This document shows, one piece after another, positions 42,948 through 53,062 of a stretch of DNA of 59,909 bases (the first letter of the stretch is position 1; every line of letters begins with the position of its first letter). This stretch comes from Fictibacillus nanhaiensis (lineage in GTDB: Bacteria > Bacillota > Bacilli > Bacillales > Fictibacillaceae). The position numbers and the translations under genes were made by a program. The notes under the pieces are model-generated. The model was not told the DNA's origin and searched no databases. It worked only from the letters and a program-made list of their open reading frames with translations. The stretch covers positions 1 through 59,909 of the forward strand of contig NZ_JAHVJO010000007.1 of assembly GCF_019801215.1 (NCBI RefSeq). The letters are read 5' to 3'.

Positions 42948-43046
42948 GCTGATTGAAGCGCAAGGTGAGACTCATAACGGTGAGAAGCAGAGAGGTGGCT
43001 CACCGCATGCCCCTCGGAAAGCGAGCAGCCTGGAGCGGAAATCAAC
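42948..43046. repeat. Second, shorter copy of the family-A interspersed element
   Basis: Starts GCTGATTGAAGCGCAAGG and ends CCTGGAGCGGAAATCAAC; ends are imperfect inverted repeats. The block GGTGGCTCACCGCATGCCCC followed by TCGGAAAGCGAGCAG parallels the copy at 10063-10318, without the hairpin insert. It lies between the sigH terminator and the rpmG promoter. Confidence 0.8.
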
Positions 43047-43098
43047 GGCTTCACAATTGCTGCAATCTTAACGAGAACAGTTTTAATAACGAACAAAA

Positions 43099-43126
43099 CA
43101 AAAAACAGGGAGGGCTCCCTGCTTTT
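43099..43126 (-). terminator. Terminator after sigH
   Basis: Minus strand: AGCAGGGAG, CC, CTCCCTGTTTTTTG. Compact GC-rich hairpin adjacent to the sigH stop. Confidence 0.9.
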
Positions 43127-43775
43127 AAGATGTTATTTCTCTTAGTTCCAAATACCGCTCTAATTTGCGCTTTACCCGTTGAAGTGCGTTATCGATTGAT
43201 TTCACATGCCTGTCGAGATCCACTGAAATCTCTTGATACGACCTTCCGTCTAGGTAAAGCATAAGAACTTTCCGTTCAAGGTCGCTTAAGATTTCACCCA
43301 TCTTCACTTCAATATCATCAAACTCTTCTTGATTGATAATAAGCTCTTCAGGGTCAGTGACCTTTGTACCACAAATAACATCCATAAGTGTGCGGTCAGA
43401 CTCTTCATCATAAATAGGCTTGTCCAGCGACACATAGGAATTTAGCGGTATATGCTTCTGTCTTGTTGCGGTTTTGATAGCAGTAATCATTTGCCTTGTA
43501 ATACAGAGTTCGGCAAAAGCTTTAAAGGATGACAGCTTGTCCTCTTTAAAATCACGAATCGCTTTATACAGCCCGATCATACCTTCTTGAATAATATCTT
43601 CTCGGTCTGCTCCGATTAAAAAGTATGACCTTGCTTTGGCACGAACAAAATTTTTATATTTATTGATTAAATATTCAAGTGCTGCGCTGTCTCCCTCATG
43701 AACCAGTTCCACAAGGCTTTCATCTTCCATTAGCTCGTAATCGCTTACTGACAGTTCCTTGAGATCTATGTTCAC
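43125..43775 (-). CDS. sigH: RNA polymerase sigma-H factor (early sporulation)
   Basis: 216 residues from GTG at 43775 (NIDLKELSVSDYELMED), with a GGGGGG run 6 nt upstream; a longer frame to 43817 overlaps the promoter. Region 2 (FVRAKARSYFLIGADREDII, QEGMIGLYKAIRDF) and region 4 (VLMLYLDGRSYQEISVDLDR) are intact. SigH directs transition-state and early-sporulation genes. It is monocistronic here, with a promoter and terminator of its own. Confidence 0.97.
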   Translation of the reverse strand: MNIDLKELSVSDYELMEDESLVELVHEGDSAALEYLINKYKNFVRAKARSYFLIGADREDIIQEGMIGLYKAIRDFKEDKLSSFKAFAELCITRQMITAIKTATRQKHIPLNSYVSLDKPIYDEESDRTLMDVICGTKVTDPEELIINQEEFDDIEVKMGEILSDLERKVLMLYLDGRSYQEISVDLDRHVKSIDNALQRVKRKLERYLELREITS

Positions 43776-43818
43776 GACAATCCCCCCGACCAGGTTTTTA
43801 CCGGCAAAATATAGCAAT

Positions 43819-43848
43819 ATTATACTTCATATTTCACAAAAGCGTCAA
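43819..43848 (-). promoter_or_regulatory. Sigma-A promoter of sigH
   Basis: -35 TTGACG (43843-43848), 18-nt spacer, perfect -10 TATAAT (43819-43824), about 44 nt before the GTG start. In B. subtilis this promoter is sigma-A type and repressed by AbrB; no AbrB site can be defined by eye. Confidence 0.8.
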
Positions 43849-43854
43849 CATTCC

Positions 43855-44373
43855 TTATTTTTGCCCTCTTCTCCATCTTTCAAATATTTCGGCAATTTCC
43901 TCTGATAGATGGATAGATGAGGGGTTTTGGGATCTTTTTCTTTCTCCGACAGACACATGAATCTGTTTTTGAATTTCGTCCATTTCGTTCTTTAATTCCC
44001 GGGCAGACTTTCGAAGGGCTCCTTTTCCGAATATCTGCCACTGTTCAGTTGAATCAGATGTAGCAACATATATGCGCGTCTCAATAGATTTTAACTCTCC
44101 GACCAGCCGTTCAATCCGCTCATCCGCCGTTTCATTCTCACGTGTAAAAATGACATCCACACGATGGTTTTTTGTTTTTTTTTCAGTACCTGGTGAGAGA
44201 TGGGCATCAAACACGACAATCACTTCATATCCAGTAGAACCTTGGTATTCTGCCATATATTCAATCAACAGGTCTCTAGCTTTTGCAAAATCGGTTTGTT
44301 TTAAATTTCGAAGTTCAGGCCATGCGCCAATGATGTTGTACCCATCAACAATCAAATACTGGCGTGTCTTCAT
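43855..44373 (-). CDS. rae1: Rae1 (YacP), NYN-domain ribosome-dependent endoribonuclease
   Basis: 172 residues. NYN/PIN-like fold with acidic residues in YLIVDGYNIIGAWPE (6-20), VVFDAH (about 53-58), DVIFTRENETADERIE (about 74-89) and YVATSDSTEQ. The C-terminal part is helical and basic. B. subtilis Rae1 enters the ribosomal A site and cleaves mRNAs within reading frames. It overlaps rlmB by 4 nt and is the last gene of the cysE-cysS-mrnC-rlmB-rae1 unit. Confidence 0.93.
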   Translation of the reverse strand: MKTRQYLIVDGYNIIGAWPELRNLKQTDFAKARDLLIEYMAEYQGSTGYEVIVVFDAHLSPGTEKKTKNHRVDVIFTRENETADERIERLVGELKSIETRIYVATSDSTEQWQIFGKGALRKSARELKNEMDEIQKQIHVSVGERKRSQNPSSIHLSEEIAEIFERWRRGQK

Positions 44374-45146
44374 TTTCGGGCGCTTAACGGATAGCGGTTA
44401 CGGTAAACCTCATACATGAGAAGACTCGCTGCAACAGATGCATTAAGTGAAGTAACCTTTCCCTTCATAGGCAGCTGGACAAGAAAATCACACGTTTCCG
44501 ATACGAGTCTTCCCATTCCTTTTCCTTCACTTCCAATAACAAGCCCTAAAGGCATGTCCCATTTTGCTTCTCTGTAATCTTCTTTTCCTTTCATATCCGC
44601 TCCGGCAAACCACATTCCACGATCCTTTAACTCTTTCATCGTTTGAACAAGGTTTGTTACACGAACAACTGGCATGTATTCAATCGCACCTGTTGAAGCT
44701 TTTGCAACGGTTGCCGTTAAACCGACAGAACGTCTTTTGGGGATGATAACACCGTGAGCACCAACCGCATCGGCTGTACGAATGATCGACCCTAAATTAT
44801 GCGGGTCCTCTAGTTCATCAAGCAAAATAAAGAATGGTTCCTCACCTCGTTCTTCTGCAACCTTAAAGAGGTCATCGATATCAGCATAGCTGTATGCTGC
44901 TACACCAGCTACTACGCCTTGATGGTTTCCTCCGCCGCTTAATGAATCCAGCTTTTGCTTAGGCACATATTGAACAAGCACATTTTGTTTTTTAGCCATC
45001 GAAACGATCGTGCTTACCGGTCCTTTTTGAGACCCTTCTCCTACAAAGATTTTATTAATATCACGCCCTGAGCGCAGTACCTCCAAAACTGGATTTCTTC
45101 CAATTATCAGTTCTTGTTCTTGTTCTTTTTCTCTATCTTCACTCAT
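44370..45146 (-). CDS. rlmB: 23S rRNA (guanosine-2'-O-)-methyltransferase RlmB, SpoU family
   Basis: 258 residues. N-terminal substrate-binding domain (LIIGRNPVLEVLRSGRDINK), then a SPOUT knot with NLGSIIRTADAVGAHGVIIP, LVIGSEGKGMGRL and VTSLNASVAASLLMYE. The predicted target is the 23S P-loop guanosine (G2251 in E. coli numbering), by family; not demonstrable from sequence alone. It is 20 nt after mrnC. Confidence 0.93.
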   Translation of the reverse strand: MSEDREKEQEQELIIGRNPVLEVLRSGRDINKIFVGEGSQKGPVSTIVSMAKKQNVLVQYVPKQKLDSLSGGGNHQGVVAGVAAYSYADIDDLFKVAEERGEEPFFILLDELEDPHNLGSIIRTADAVGAHGVIIPKRRSVGLTATVAKASTGAIEYMPVVRVTNLVQTMKELKDRGMWFAGADMKGKEDYREAKWDMPLGLVIGSEGKGMGRLVSETCDFLVQLPMKGKVTSLNASVAASLLMYEVYRNRYPLSARK

Positions 45147-45166
45147 TATTAAACCCTCCCCCTATT

Positions 45167-45559
45167 CTAATTATCTAAAAGAATTTGATCCATGATCGCC
45201 TTTAAGCGGTCATGCTTCTTCAACAGATACAGATATCCGATGATTGCTTCGAAGCTCGTAGCATGTCTGTATGTTTGAACGTCTGTATTTTTTGGAACGG
45301 TGCCTTGATTAGCATTTCGTCCCCGCTTGATGACAGCCACTTCATCTTCGGTAAAAAAATGTTCTTCGAGCAACTGATTGATCATGCCTGCCTGGGCTTT
45401 GGCAGATACGAACTTTGTCGCAGACACGTGAAGCTTATTCGGTTTCACCTGTCCGTTTCGGATCAAATGCTCGCGGACAAACTGTTCCATAACTGCATCT
45501 CCCATATAGGCAAGCGTTGTCCCGCTCAGTTGTTTTAAATCACCATCAGAAAGTTTCAT
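45167..45559 (-). CDS. mrnC: Mini-ribonuclease III (MrnC)
   Basis: 130 residues, an RNase III catalytic domain without a dsRNA-binding domain. [18 protein letters not shown] carries the catalytic acidic residues (Asp21 and Glu25), and [14 protein letters not shown] the later Glu. In B. subtilis it trims the 23S rRNA 3' and 5' ends. Its start abuts the cysS stop. Confidence 0.95.
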   Translation of the reverse strand: MKLSDGDLKQLSGTTLAYMGDAVMEQFVREHLIRNGQVKPNKLHVSATKFVSAKAQAGMINQLLEEHFFTEDEVAVIKRGRNANQGTVPKNTDVQTYRHATSFEAIIGYLYLLKKHDRLKAIMDQILLDN

Positions 45560-46963
45560 TTATTTGTCTCTTTTCCACCGAACACCTTGTGCGGTATCTT
45601 CAAGAATAATGTTTTGTTCTTTAAGAAGATCTCGGATTTCATCAGCACGGCTGAAATTCTTTTCTTTACGTGCCTGATTCCGCTCTTCGATTAGAGCTTC
45701 GATTTGTTCGTCTAAAAGCTCGGCTTCCTTATGAAGCGTTAAGCCTAGTACGCCTGAGAGCTCATCAAAAAGGCTGATAAAGTTCGTGATAATAGCTTTA
45801 GACGTATTTTTCTCCTGCAGATATACATTGGCTTCCTTTGAAAAATCAAACAAAGTCGAAATGGCTTTTGCCGTATTAAAATCGTCGTTCATATCTGCAA
45901 CGAATTGCGCTCTCGTACCATCGATCACAGATGTCCATTTCTCGTTGTCATCGGCTAAATCAGCCGAAACGGTTAAGCGGTGTTTTAAGTTTTCATACGC
46001 TGTCCGAATTCTGTTCAAGCCTGTTTCAGCCGCATCAAGTAGCTCTTTGCTAAAGTTGATCGGATTGCGATAATGCACAGCAAGCATAAAGAAACGAATT
46101 ACTTGTGGATCCTGCTCTTTAACAAGGTCATGAACGAGCACAAAATTTCCTAATGATTTAGACATTTTTTCATTGTCTATATTAATATACCCATTATGCA
46201 TCCAATATTTAGCCATCGGAGCTTCATTTAATGCTTCGGATTGCGCGATTTCATTTTCATGATGCGGAAATGCTAAGTCCTGTCCGCCTCCATGTATGTC
46301 GATGGAATCCCCTAAGTATTTTTTTGCCATAGCCGAGCACTCGATGTGCCACCCTGGTCGGCCGTTACCCCAAGGACTTTCCCAGTAGATCTCTCCCTCT
46401 TTCGCACCTTTCCAAAGGGCAAAATCAAGAGGATCCTCTTTTTTCTCTCCGATTTCTATTCTGGCTCCCGACTTTAGATCATCTATGGACTGATGAGAGA
46501 GCTTTCCATATCCATTAAAAGAACGTGTTTTAAAATAAACATCTCCTGACGCTTCATAAGCAAAGCCTTTTCTGATCAGATTCTCGATAAACTCGATAAT
46601 CTCAGGCATTGTTTCCGTTACACGAGGATGTGCGTCTGCTTTTTCGACACCAAGTGCACATGTGTCTTCATGGTAAGCATTGATAAATTTCTCCGCAATG
46701 GTCGGCACATCACTGCCCATCTCATTTGCAGCTCTAATAAGCTTATCATCGACATCCGTAAAGTTAGAGATGAATTGAACTTCATATCCTCTATATTCCA
46801 AGTACTTTCTTACCGTATCAAATACAATGGGAGGACGGGCGTTACCGATATGAATATAATTGTATACAGTCGGTCCGCAAACGTACATCTTCACTTTTCC
46901 TTCTTCTAACGGTACAAAAGGCTCCTTTTGACGAGTCAATGTGTTATAAATGACAATACTCAT
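45560..46963 (-). CDS. cysS: Cysteinyl-tRNA synthetase
   Basis: 467 residues. HIGN (38-41), zinc ligands Cys29 (MYVCGPTVY), Cys in HIECSAM and HHENE, and KMSKSLGN (about 267-274). The C-terminal helical domain is complete. Its start overlaps the cysE stop by one base (TAATG). The pair is controlled by the upstream Cys T-box, so cysteine supply and tRNA charging are co-regulated. Confidence 0.98.
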   Translation of the reverse strand: MSIVIYNTLTRQKEPFVPLEEGKVKMYVCGPTVYNYIHIGNARPPIVFDTVRKYLEYRGYEVQFISNFTDVDDKLIRAANEMGSDVPTIAEKFINAYHEDTCALGVEKADAHPRVTETMPEIIEFIENLIRKGFAYEASGDVYFKTRSFNGYGKLSHQSIDDLKSGARIEIGEKKEDPLDFALWKGAKEGEIYWESPWGNGRPGWHIECSAMAKKYLGDSIDIHGGGQDLAFPHHENEIAQSEALNEAPMAKYWMHNGYINIDNEKMSKSLGNFVLVHDLVKEQDPQVIRFFMLAVHYRNPINFSKELLDAAETGLNRIRTAYENLKHRLTVSADLADDNEKWTSVIDGTRAQFVADMNDDFNTAKAISTLFDFSKEANVYLQEKNTSKAIITNFISLFDELSGVLGLTLHKEAELLDEQIEALIEERNQARKEKNFSRADEIRDLLKEQNIILEDTAQGVRWKRDK

Positions 46964-47610
46964 TAAAGTTCACTCCCTTTTTTCAGTTTTTCCAACTCTT
47001 CACATAACTTTCTCATTTCCTCATGCAGTTCTCTGAATTTATCAGCAACTGGATCTGGCAGGTCACGGTGATCAAGGTCACAGCCAACCTTTTTCCCGTC
47101 TTTAATTACGACGCGTCCCGGAATACCGACAACGGTAGCGTTAGGCGGTACATTTTGTAATACAACCGAACCCGCTCCGACTTTTGAATTTTTCCCTACT
47201 GTAATGGATCCCAATATTTTGGCGCCTGTAGCAACTAAGACATCATCCTCCAACGTTGGATGCCGTTTCCCTTTTTCTTTACCGGTTCCGCCTAGTGTGA
47301 CTCCTTGATATAACGTCACGTCATTACCGATGATACAGGTTTCACCAATAACGACTCCCATTCCGTGATCGATAAAGAAGCGCCTTCCGATCTGTGCACC
47401 CGGATGTATTTCAATACCTGTAAAGAACCGGCTGATCTGAGAGATGATTCGAGCTAAGAACAACCAATTTCGTTTAAAAAGCTTATGTGCCAATCTGTGC
47501 GACCATACCGCGTGCAACCCAGAATACGTTAATATCACTTCAAGCGAACTTCTCGCTGCTGGATCCTTTTCAAAAACAACCTTAATATCTTCTTTCATGG
47601 CTGAAAACAT
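46963..47610 (-). CDS. cysE: Serine O-acetyltransferase CysE
   Basis: 215 residues from ATG at 47610 ([13 protein letters not shown]), with AAGGAGG 8 nt upstream; an in-frame extension to 47646 is not used. Left-handed beta-helix hexapeptide repeats from about 65; the active-site loop [12 protein letters not shown] and [12 protein letters not shown] are intact. It makes O-acetylserine, the first committed step of cysteine synthesis. The C-terminus ([14 protein letters not shown]) is probably helical. Confidence 0.97.
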   Translation of the reverse strand: MFSAMKEDIKVVFEKDPAARSSLEVILTYSGLHAVWSHRLAHKLFKRNWLFLARIISQISRFFTGIEIHPGAQIGRRFFIDHGMGVVIGETCIIGNDVTLYQGVTLGGTGKEKGKRHPTLEDDVLVATGAKILGSITVGKNSKVGAGSVVLQNVPPNATVVGIPGRVVIKDGKKVGCDLDHRDLPDPVADKFRELHEEMRKLCEELEKLKKGSEL

Positions 47611-47702
47611 ATCCTCAACCTCCTTGCTTAATAAAAATAGGCTCATTTCTAAAAGATTGTATTAGTAAACATTTTTTGTGGAATGCTCTTCCTTGATTAG
47701 TT

Positions 47703-47731
47703 GAAGCGAGCATCCTGGATTGGAAATCAAC
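47703..47731. repeat. End fragment of the family-A interspersed element
   Basis: GAAGCGAGCATCCTGGATTGGAAATCAAC matches the right end of the elements at 10063-10318 and 42948-43046 (AGCGAGCA...CCTGGAGCGGAAATCAAC). Only about 29 bp survive. It lies in the transcribed leader of cysE, downstream of the T-box terminator. Confidence 0.55.
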
Positions 47732-47778
47732 ATCTTCTAATAGAGAAAAAATGTTTGCGGAAACGGCTAAAAATAAAA

Positions 47779-48063
47779 TAAAAAACGCCCCTGTGCCGAA
47801 TGACACAGAGACGTTGAATTAGACGCGGTTCCACTCTGTTTAACAGGTTTATTGTACTCACCTGTTCCCTTAAGCTCCTTAACGGGGAGAATCCGCTCAA
47901 GCCTACTCTTTTTTCAGCATGAGACTCCGAGGGGCACTTCAGCAGGCATTCTTCATAAACCACTTTCAGCCGATGATGGTTCTCTCTATTATGAAAAGGC
48001 GCCAGCCTACTTTCCTCATCTACGTTTTTACCTTTAAATTTAAGTTTCTTTTACTATATTATA
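47779..48063 (-). promoter_or_regulatory. Cysteine T-box riboswitch and promoter of cysE-cysS
   Basis: Minus strand: T-box sequence AGAGTGGAACCGCG (47824-47837), then the terminator CGTCTCTGTG, loop, CACAGGGGCG, TTTTTT (47779-47814). Upstream stem I has the AGAGAG element and GGCTGAAAG. In the candidate specifier loop (GAATGCC) the triplet UGC (47946-47948) is a cysteine codon, in agreement with the genes controlled. Uncharged tRNA-Cys would stabilise the antiterminator. A -10 TATAAT is at 48058-48063, with a weak -35. Confidence 0.92.
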
Positions 48064-48087
48064 ATCTTTGCAAAATGTGTACTTTTA

Positions 48088-49557
48088 TTACTTATTAGTT
48101 TTTGATAAAACAGCATTTAGGCGTTTTACAATGATGTCTTTCCCTAAAAGAGAAACAGCAGCTGGTAAGTCTGGACCATGTTGCTGACCTGTCGTAGCAA
48201 CACGGATGGGCATGAACAGGTTCTTCCCTTTTTGCCCGGTTTCCTTTTGAACAGCTTTCATCATCGCTTTAATGTCTTCCGCTTCAAACGATTGACTATT
48301 CTCAACCTGACTTAAGAAAGCCTCCATCACTGATGGTACATCTTCTCCTTGTAGAACTTCCAGAGCCTCACCTTCATACTCGATCTCCTCTTTAAAGAAC
48401 AGCTCAGTAAGGTCTACAATTTCTGCGCCATAGCTCATCTTTTCTTGGTGAAGAGCGACAAGCTTAGTTACCCATTCTTGTTCCTGTTCACTTAGATCTT
48501 TAGAGATTCTTCCAGCTTTGATAAGATGAGGCAAGCAAAGTTCAACGATGCGCTCCACATTTTGCTGCTTCATATATTGATTGTTCAGCCATTCCAGTTT
48601 CTGCGTATCAAAAACAGCTGGCGCTTTAGACAACCTGCTAGGATCAAAGATTTCGATAAACTGTTCACGGCTGAAGATCTCTTCTTCTCCGCCTGGTGAC
48701 CAGCCTAAAAGAGCGATAAAATTAAATAACGCTTCTGGCAGGTATCCTAAATCTTTATATTGCTCGATGAATTGTACGATGGACTCGTCACGCTTGCTTA
48801 ATTTCTTTCGGTTTTCATTAACGATCAACGTTGTATGACCAAACTTCGGATGTTCAAATCCTAGCGCATCATAGATTAAAAGCTGCTTAGGCGTGTTTGA
48901 AATATGATCATCACCACGCAGTACGTGAGAGATCGCCATTTCATGATCATCGATAACAACCGCGTAATTGTAAGTCGGGACACCGTCTTTCTTTACGATT
49001 ACAAAATCACCAAAGCCGCTTGATTCAAACGAAACTTCACCTTTAACCATATCGTCAAACGTTACTGTACGATCTTGCGGTACTAAGAAGCGGATGCTAG
49101 GACGTCTTCCTTCTGCTTCAAGCGCCGCTTTTTCTTCAACCGATAAGTTTCGGCAGCGGCCGTCATATACAGGTGTAACCCCTTTTGCCATTTGCTCTTC
49201 ACGAGACGCTTCAAGCTCTTCTTCCGTACAATAACAAGTGTATGCAAGACCCTTTGAAAGAAGTTCATCTGTATACTTTTCATAAAGATCTAAGCGTTCC
49301 ATCTGGCGATAAGGACCGTAGTCTCCGCCGATATCTACGCTTTCATCCCAATCCATACCGAGCCATTTCAAGTGGTTTAACTGACTTTCTTCTCCGCCTT
49401 GAATGTTGCGTTTCTGATCCGTGTCTTCAATTCGAATAATGAATTTTCCGCCTGTGTGGCGTGCATATAAATAATTAAATAAAGCCGCTCGTGCATTCCC
49501 AATATGTAAGTGTCCTGTTGGACTTGGTGCATAACGTACTCGAACTTCGTTTGCCAT
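48088..49557 (-). CDS. gltX: Glutamyl-tRNA synthetase
   Basis: 489 residues. HLHIG (16-20), a cysteine cluster (CYCTEEE and DGRCRN) in the zinc-binding insertion, and KKLSKRD (about 253-259) in place of KMSKS. Bacilli generally lack GlnRS, and their GltX also charges tRNA-Gln for amidation by GatCAB; that cannot be read from this window. It lies 28 nt after ispF, before the T-box. Confidence 0.97.
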   Translation of the reverse strand: MANEVRVRYAPSPTGHLHIGNARAALFNYLYARHTGGKFIIRIEDTDQKRNIQGGEESQLNHLKWLGMDWDESVDIGGDYGPYRQMERLDLYEKYTDELLSKGLAYTCYCTEEELEASREEQMAKGVTPVYDGRCRNLSVEEKAALEAEGRRPSIRFLVPQDRTVTFDDMVKGEVSFESSGFGDFVIVKKDGVPTYNYAVVIDDHEMAISHVLRGDDHISNTPKQLLIYDALGFEHPKFGHTTLIVNENRKKLSKRDESIVQFIEQYKDLGYLPEALFNFIALLGWSPGGEEEIFSREQFIEIFDPSRLSKAPAVFDTQKLEWLNNQYMKQQNVERIVELCLPHLIKAGRISKDLSEQEQEWVTKLVALHQEKMSYGAEIVDLTELFFKEEIEYEGEALEVLQGEDVPSVMEAFLSQVENSQSFEAEDIKAMMKAVQKETGQKGKNLFMPIRVATTGQQHGPDLPAAVSLLGKDIIVKRLNAVLSKTNK

Positions 49558-49585
49558 CCTGCTTCACCTCTATAGATATAAAATT

Positions 49586-50062
49586 TTAAGCTTTTTCAAT
49601 TAACACAACCGCTTGAGCGGCAATGCCTTCTTCGCGTCCCGGAAATCCTAATCTCTCTGTTGTTGTTGCCTTTACATTGATTTGGTCGGGAGAAACCTCG
49701 AAAATCCGGGCTATGACTGCTCTCATCTCTTCAATATATGGCAGCATCTTTGGCTTTTGAGCAATAATGGTGCAATCTATATTCCCTAAACGATACCCTT
49801 TTTTCTCGACAAGTTTCCATGAATCTAGAAGTAAACGCTTCGAGTCAGCACCTTTATATGCAGGGTCTGTATCAGGAAAATGCTTGCCAATATCTCCTTC
49901 ACCCGCTGCTCCTAGCAGTGCATCTGTAATTGCATGCAGCAGTACGTCCGCATCGGAATGTCCTAAAAGTCCTTTTTCATAAGGAATCGTTACGCCGCCA
50001 ATAATCAATGGGCGGTCTTCACAAAAGGCGTGAACATCAAAACCTTGTCCGATACGCATCAT
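49586..50062 (-). CDS. ispF: 2-C-methyl-D-erythritol 2,4-cyclodiphosphate synthase
   Basis: 158 residues. Metal ligands Asp9, His11 (GFDVHAF) and His43 (HAITDAL); LGHSDADVL and the C-terminal [20 protein letters not shown]. It is the fifth step of the MEP pathway to isoprenoids. It overlaps ispD by 4 nt, so the two are coupled. Confidence 0.98.
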   Translation of the reverse strand: MMRIGQGFDVHAFCEDRPLIIGGVTIPYEKGLLGHSDADVLLHAITDALLGAAGEGDIGKHFPDTDPAYKGADSKRLLLDSWKLVEKKGYRLGNIDCTIIAQKPKMLPYIEEMRAVIARIFEVSPDQINVKATTTERLGFPGREEGIAAQAVVLIEKA

Positions 50063-50754
50063 GCTTTTTCCCCCTGTCTATCTAAAAGAATCGCTTTTCC
50101 ATATAACAAGTCATCTGCCGTAGTTAATTTTATATTATGATAGTCTCCCATTACAATAGCGACTATATGTCCAAATCGTTCCACAAGGCTCGCATCATCC
50201 GTTCCCAGCCAGCCTTCGTCTTCCGCTTTTCGATGTGCTTCTTTTACGATAGAAAGACGAAAAGCTTGCGGGGTTTGAACAGCCCACAAGCTGGATCGGT
50301 CGATCGTTTCTTCCACCTGATCGTTAACAACCCGTTTCACCGTGTCTTTTACCGGAACAGCTAAAACCGCAGAGCCTGTTTCAGCCGCTTTTTCAACGAG
50401 CTCGTTAATATGATGCTTTGTGATGAAAGGACGTGCAGCATCGTGGATGAGGACAAGTCCAGAATCCTTTGGAACCCTCTTTATTCCCTCGTACACACTT
50501 TGCTGACGTTCACTTCCGCCTGAAACGATATGGCGCACTTTTGTATATTGGAAGGTTTGAACAAAATCTTGCATCTGCTTTAATTCCTGTTTGCTGCCAA
50601 CAAGGATTATCCCCGTACAATCAGGGTCATCTTCAAAAACGTCAAGTGTATGTGCCAGAACGGGTCTTCCTAAAAGCTCAATCCATTGCTTAGCAACACC
50701 AGCATTCATTCGTTTGCCTTGTCCGGCTGCAGGAATTACTGTCCAATAATTCAC
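50059..50754 (-). CDS. ispD: 2-C-methyl-D-erythritol 4-phosphate cytidylyltransferase
   Basis: 231 residues. Nucleotide-binding PAAGQGKRM (8-16), [10 protein letters not shown] and PVKDTVKRV. It is the third step of the MEP pathway, activating MEP with CTP. It follows yacL by 19 nt and overlaps ispF. Confidence 0.97.
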   Translation of the reverse strand: MNYWTVIPAAGQGKRMNAGVAKQWIELLGRPVLAHTLDVFEDDPDCTGIILVGSKQELKQMQDFVQTFQYTKVRHIVSGGSERQQSVYEGIKRVPKDSGLVLIHDAARPFITKHHINELVEKAAETGSAVLAVPVKDTVKRVVNDQVEETIDRSSLWAVQTPQAFRLSIVKEAHRKAEDEGWLGTDDASLVERFGHIVAIVMGDYHNIKLTTADDLLYGKAILLDRQGEKA

Positions 50755-50773
50755 GTGCTTTCCCCACCGTTCA

Positions 50774-51865
50774 TTACAATGCTTTTTCTAACAGCTTTTT
50801 TTTAGCAAAAATCATTCGTCCTGCTGATGTCTGAAGAACAGAAGTAACGACAACATCAATCGTTTTGCTTATATATTCTCGTCCATCTTCAACAACGATC
50901 ATCGTTCCATCATCTAGATAGCCAACACCTTGATTCTGCTCTTTCCCGTCTTTAATTACTTGTACAACGAGTTCTTCTCCTGGAAGGACGACTGGTTTTA
51001 CCGCATTAGCAAGGTCATTGATGTTAAGAACCGCAACATTTTGCAGTTCGCACACTTTGTTTAAGTTAAAATCATTTGTCACGACTACACCCGTTAATAG
51101 CTGAGCGAGTTTTACAAGCTTGCTGTCAACTTCGGTTACTTCCTCAAAGTCACCTTCATAGATTTCGACTTTCATCGATAGCTCTTTTTGGATACGGTTT
51201 AAAATATCCAAGCCACGGCGACCTCTATTGCGTTTCAGCACATCTGAAGAGTCGGCGATATACTGAAGCTCTTCTAGAACAAAACGAGGGATAATAAGCG
51301 GACCTTCTAAAAAGCCAGTTTGGCAGATATCTGCCACACGTCCATCGATAATAACACTCGTATCCAGAATCTTATACGTACCTCTAGGCTTTTCGCTCTC
51401 CACTTCTTTCTTTCGTTCTTTTCCTTGGCGGTTTAATGAAAAGAGCTGAATCATTTCATCTCTCTTTTTAAAACCGACTTGAAATCCTAAGTAACCGAGT
51501 AAGAACGTTATCGCGATAGGCAAGATTGAGCTTACAACGACAATATCCATGTTGTTAAGCGGCGATTGGATTAAAAAAGCGACAATAAGTCCGAAAATAA
51601 GTCCCATCGTTCCTGATAACAGATCCGTTGCAGGGGCCTTAACTACCGTTTCTTCTGCCCAACGAATTAATCCTACCACGTAATCGGACAGCCAAAATGT
51701 AGATAAAAATAATATAAGTGCACCAATCACTGCCCCAACATATGGGGATGTTACTTGATTCGGCAAGTCACCAAAGTTAAGAACACGAATGAGATCTGGA
51801 ATATACAGATAGCCTAGCATGCCCCCTATGATTATAAAAAACAATTGAACAATTCTTTTTAGCAT
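50774..51865 (-). CDS. yacL: Membrane PIN/TRAM-domain protein (YacL)
   Basis: 363 residues from ATG at 51865 (MLKRIVQLF), with GGAGGTG 8 nt upstream. About four membrane helices in 1-125, then a PIN nuclease-like domain (KILDTSVIIDGRVADICQTG with acidic residues, VVVTNDFNLNKVCEL) and a TRAM domain (about 280-350, VVQVIKDGKEQNQGVGYL). The combination suggests a membrane-tethered RNase or tRNA-binding protein, but function is not established. It sits between disA and ispD as in B. subtilis. Confidence 0.92.
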   Translation of the reverse strand: MLKRIVQLFFIIIGGMLGYLYIPDLIRVLNFGDLPNQVTSPYVGAVIGALILFLSTFWLSDYVVGLIRWAEETVVKAPATDLLSGTMGLIFGLIVAFLIQSPLNNMDIVVVSSILPIAITFLLGYLGFQVGFKKRDEMIQLFSLNRQGKERKKEVESEKPRGTYKILDTSVIIDGRVADICQTGFLEGPLIIPRFVLEELQYIADSSDVLKRNRGRRGLDILNRIQKELSMKVEIYEGDFEEVTEVDSKLVKLAQLLTGVVVTNDFNLNKVCELQNVAVLNINDLANAVKPVVLPGEELVVQVIKDGKEQNQGVGYLDDGTMIVVEDGREYISKTIDVVVTSVLQTSAGRMIFAKKKLLEKAL

Positions 51866-51980
51866 GCCTGATTCACCTCCCCTAATCATTATTTACAAAA
51901 TGACTGCTTTAAAAACGTAGCAAATGGATATTTTTATTAATATTTTTAGCCTTTTGTATTCTTGCCTTTTCTCAAAGGAG

Positions 51981-53054
51981 CTAAATGTGACGATCTACGA
52001 AAAGCTGTTCTTGTATTCTTTTTAAGCCTTCTTTTACTTTCCTAGCTCGAATCTCCCCAATTCCTTCTACCTCGTCCAACTCATTGATCGAAGCTCTTAA
52101 GATTTGTGGAAGGTTTTCAAACGCATCTGTTAAGTTCTCAATAATTACAGCTGGAAGTCTTGGAATCTTCCCAAGGATTCGATACCCGCGAGGATGGATT
52201 GTCTCATCCTGTATGTTCATACCGGCTGAAAAGCCTAAAAGTTTCATAATAACGGATTCATCAAATAATTCTTCACTGGAAAGTTTGTTTAATTGGCGAA
52301 GAATCGCATAAGGATCACTTTCACTGTCCTTCATGTAATCTTTTATAAGGAGCAAAGCTTCTTCCTCGATGTTGGAAACGAGCTCCTCCATCTGAATTCT
52401 GATCAGTCTTCCTTCAACACCAAGTTCATTAACATATTTAATGATTTCATTTTTTATGCGTAAAACCATTTCAATTCTGTGAATAACTTGAGTTACTTCC
52501 TGGAAAGTGACGAGCTCTTCAAATTCAAGCGCACCAAGATTGGTAACACTTTGATCAAAAACGACTTTATATTTTTCAAGCGTTTGAATGGCCTGATTTG
52601 CTTTGGTTAAGATAACACCAATTTCTTTTAGCGAGTAACGAATCATCCCTTGGTATAGAGTGATGACGTTTCGGCGCTGAGAAATGGAGATAACTAGGTT
52701 ACCTGTCTGTCTCGCAACCCGCTCTGCCGTTCTATGCCGGATTCCTGTTTCAGTAGAAGGAATAACCGTATCCGGTATCAGCTGTGTATTTGCAAATAGT
52801 ATTTTCGCTGCATCTTCATTGAGAATAATCGCACCATCCATTTTAGCAAGCTCATAAAGGGATGCTGGCGAGTACTTACAATTTATTGAAAAACCGCCGT
52901 CGACGATTTCTTTTATTTTATCATTATAGCCAACAACAATAAGTCCGCCGGTATTCGCCCGCAAAACGTTATCGATTCCTTCCCGAAGCGGTGTTCCGGG
53001 GGCAACGAGCTGTAGCATCTGGCTAATGATCGCTTCTTTAATCGCATGATCCAT
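51981..53054 (-). CDS. disA: DisA, DNA-integrity scanning diadenylate cyclase
   Basis: 357 residues. N-terminal DAC domain with DGA (73-75) and RHRTAER (107-113), a helical linker and a C-terminal HhH DNA-binding segment ([20 protein letters not shown]). It makes c-di-AMP and pauses at branched DNA, coordinating with RadA and sporulation in B. subtilis. It directly follows radA (8 nt) and is downstream of the ctsR-clpC genes. Confidence 0.97.
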   Translation of the reverse strand: MDHAIKEAIISQMLQLVAPGTPLREGIDNVLRANTGGLIVVGYNDKIKEIVDGGFSINCKYSPASLYELAKMDGAIILNEDAAKILFANTQLIPDTVIPSTETGIRHRTAERVARQTGNLVISISQRRNVITLYQGMIRYSLKEIGVILTKANQAIQTLEKYKVVFDQSVTNLGALEFEELVTFQEVTQVIHRIEMVLRIKNEIIKYVNELGVEGRLIRIQMEELVSNIEEEALLLIKDYMKDSESDPYAILRQLNKLSSEELFDESVIMKLLGFSAGMNIQDETIHPRGYRILGKIPRLPAVIIENLTDAFENLPQILRASINELDEVEGIGEIRARKVKEGLKRIQEQLFVDRHI

Positions 53055-53062
53055 AATATGCT

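Noticed and set aside
42728-43124. Missing or broken gene between rpmG and sigH
   Set aside because: No open frame with protein-like content; the gap is explained by a promoter, a repeat element and a terminator.
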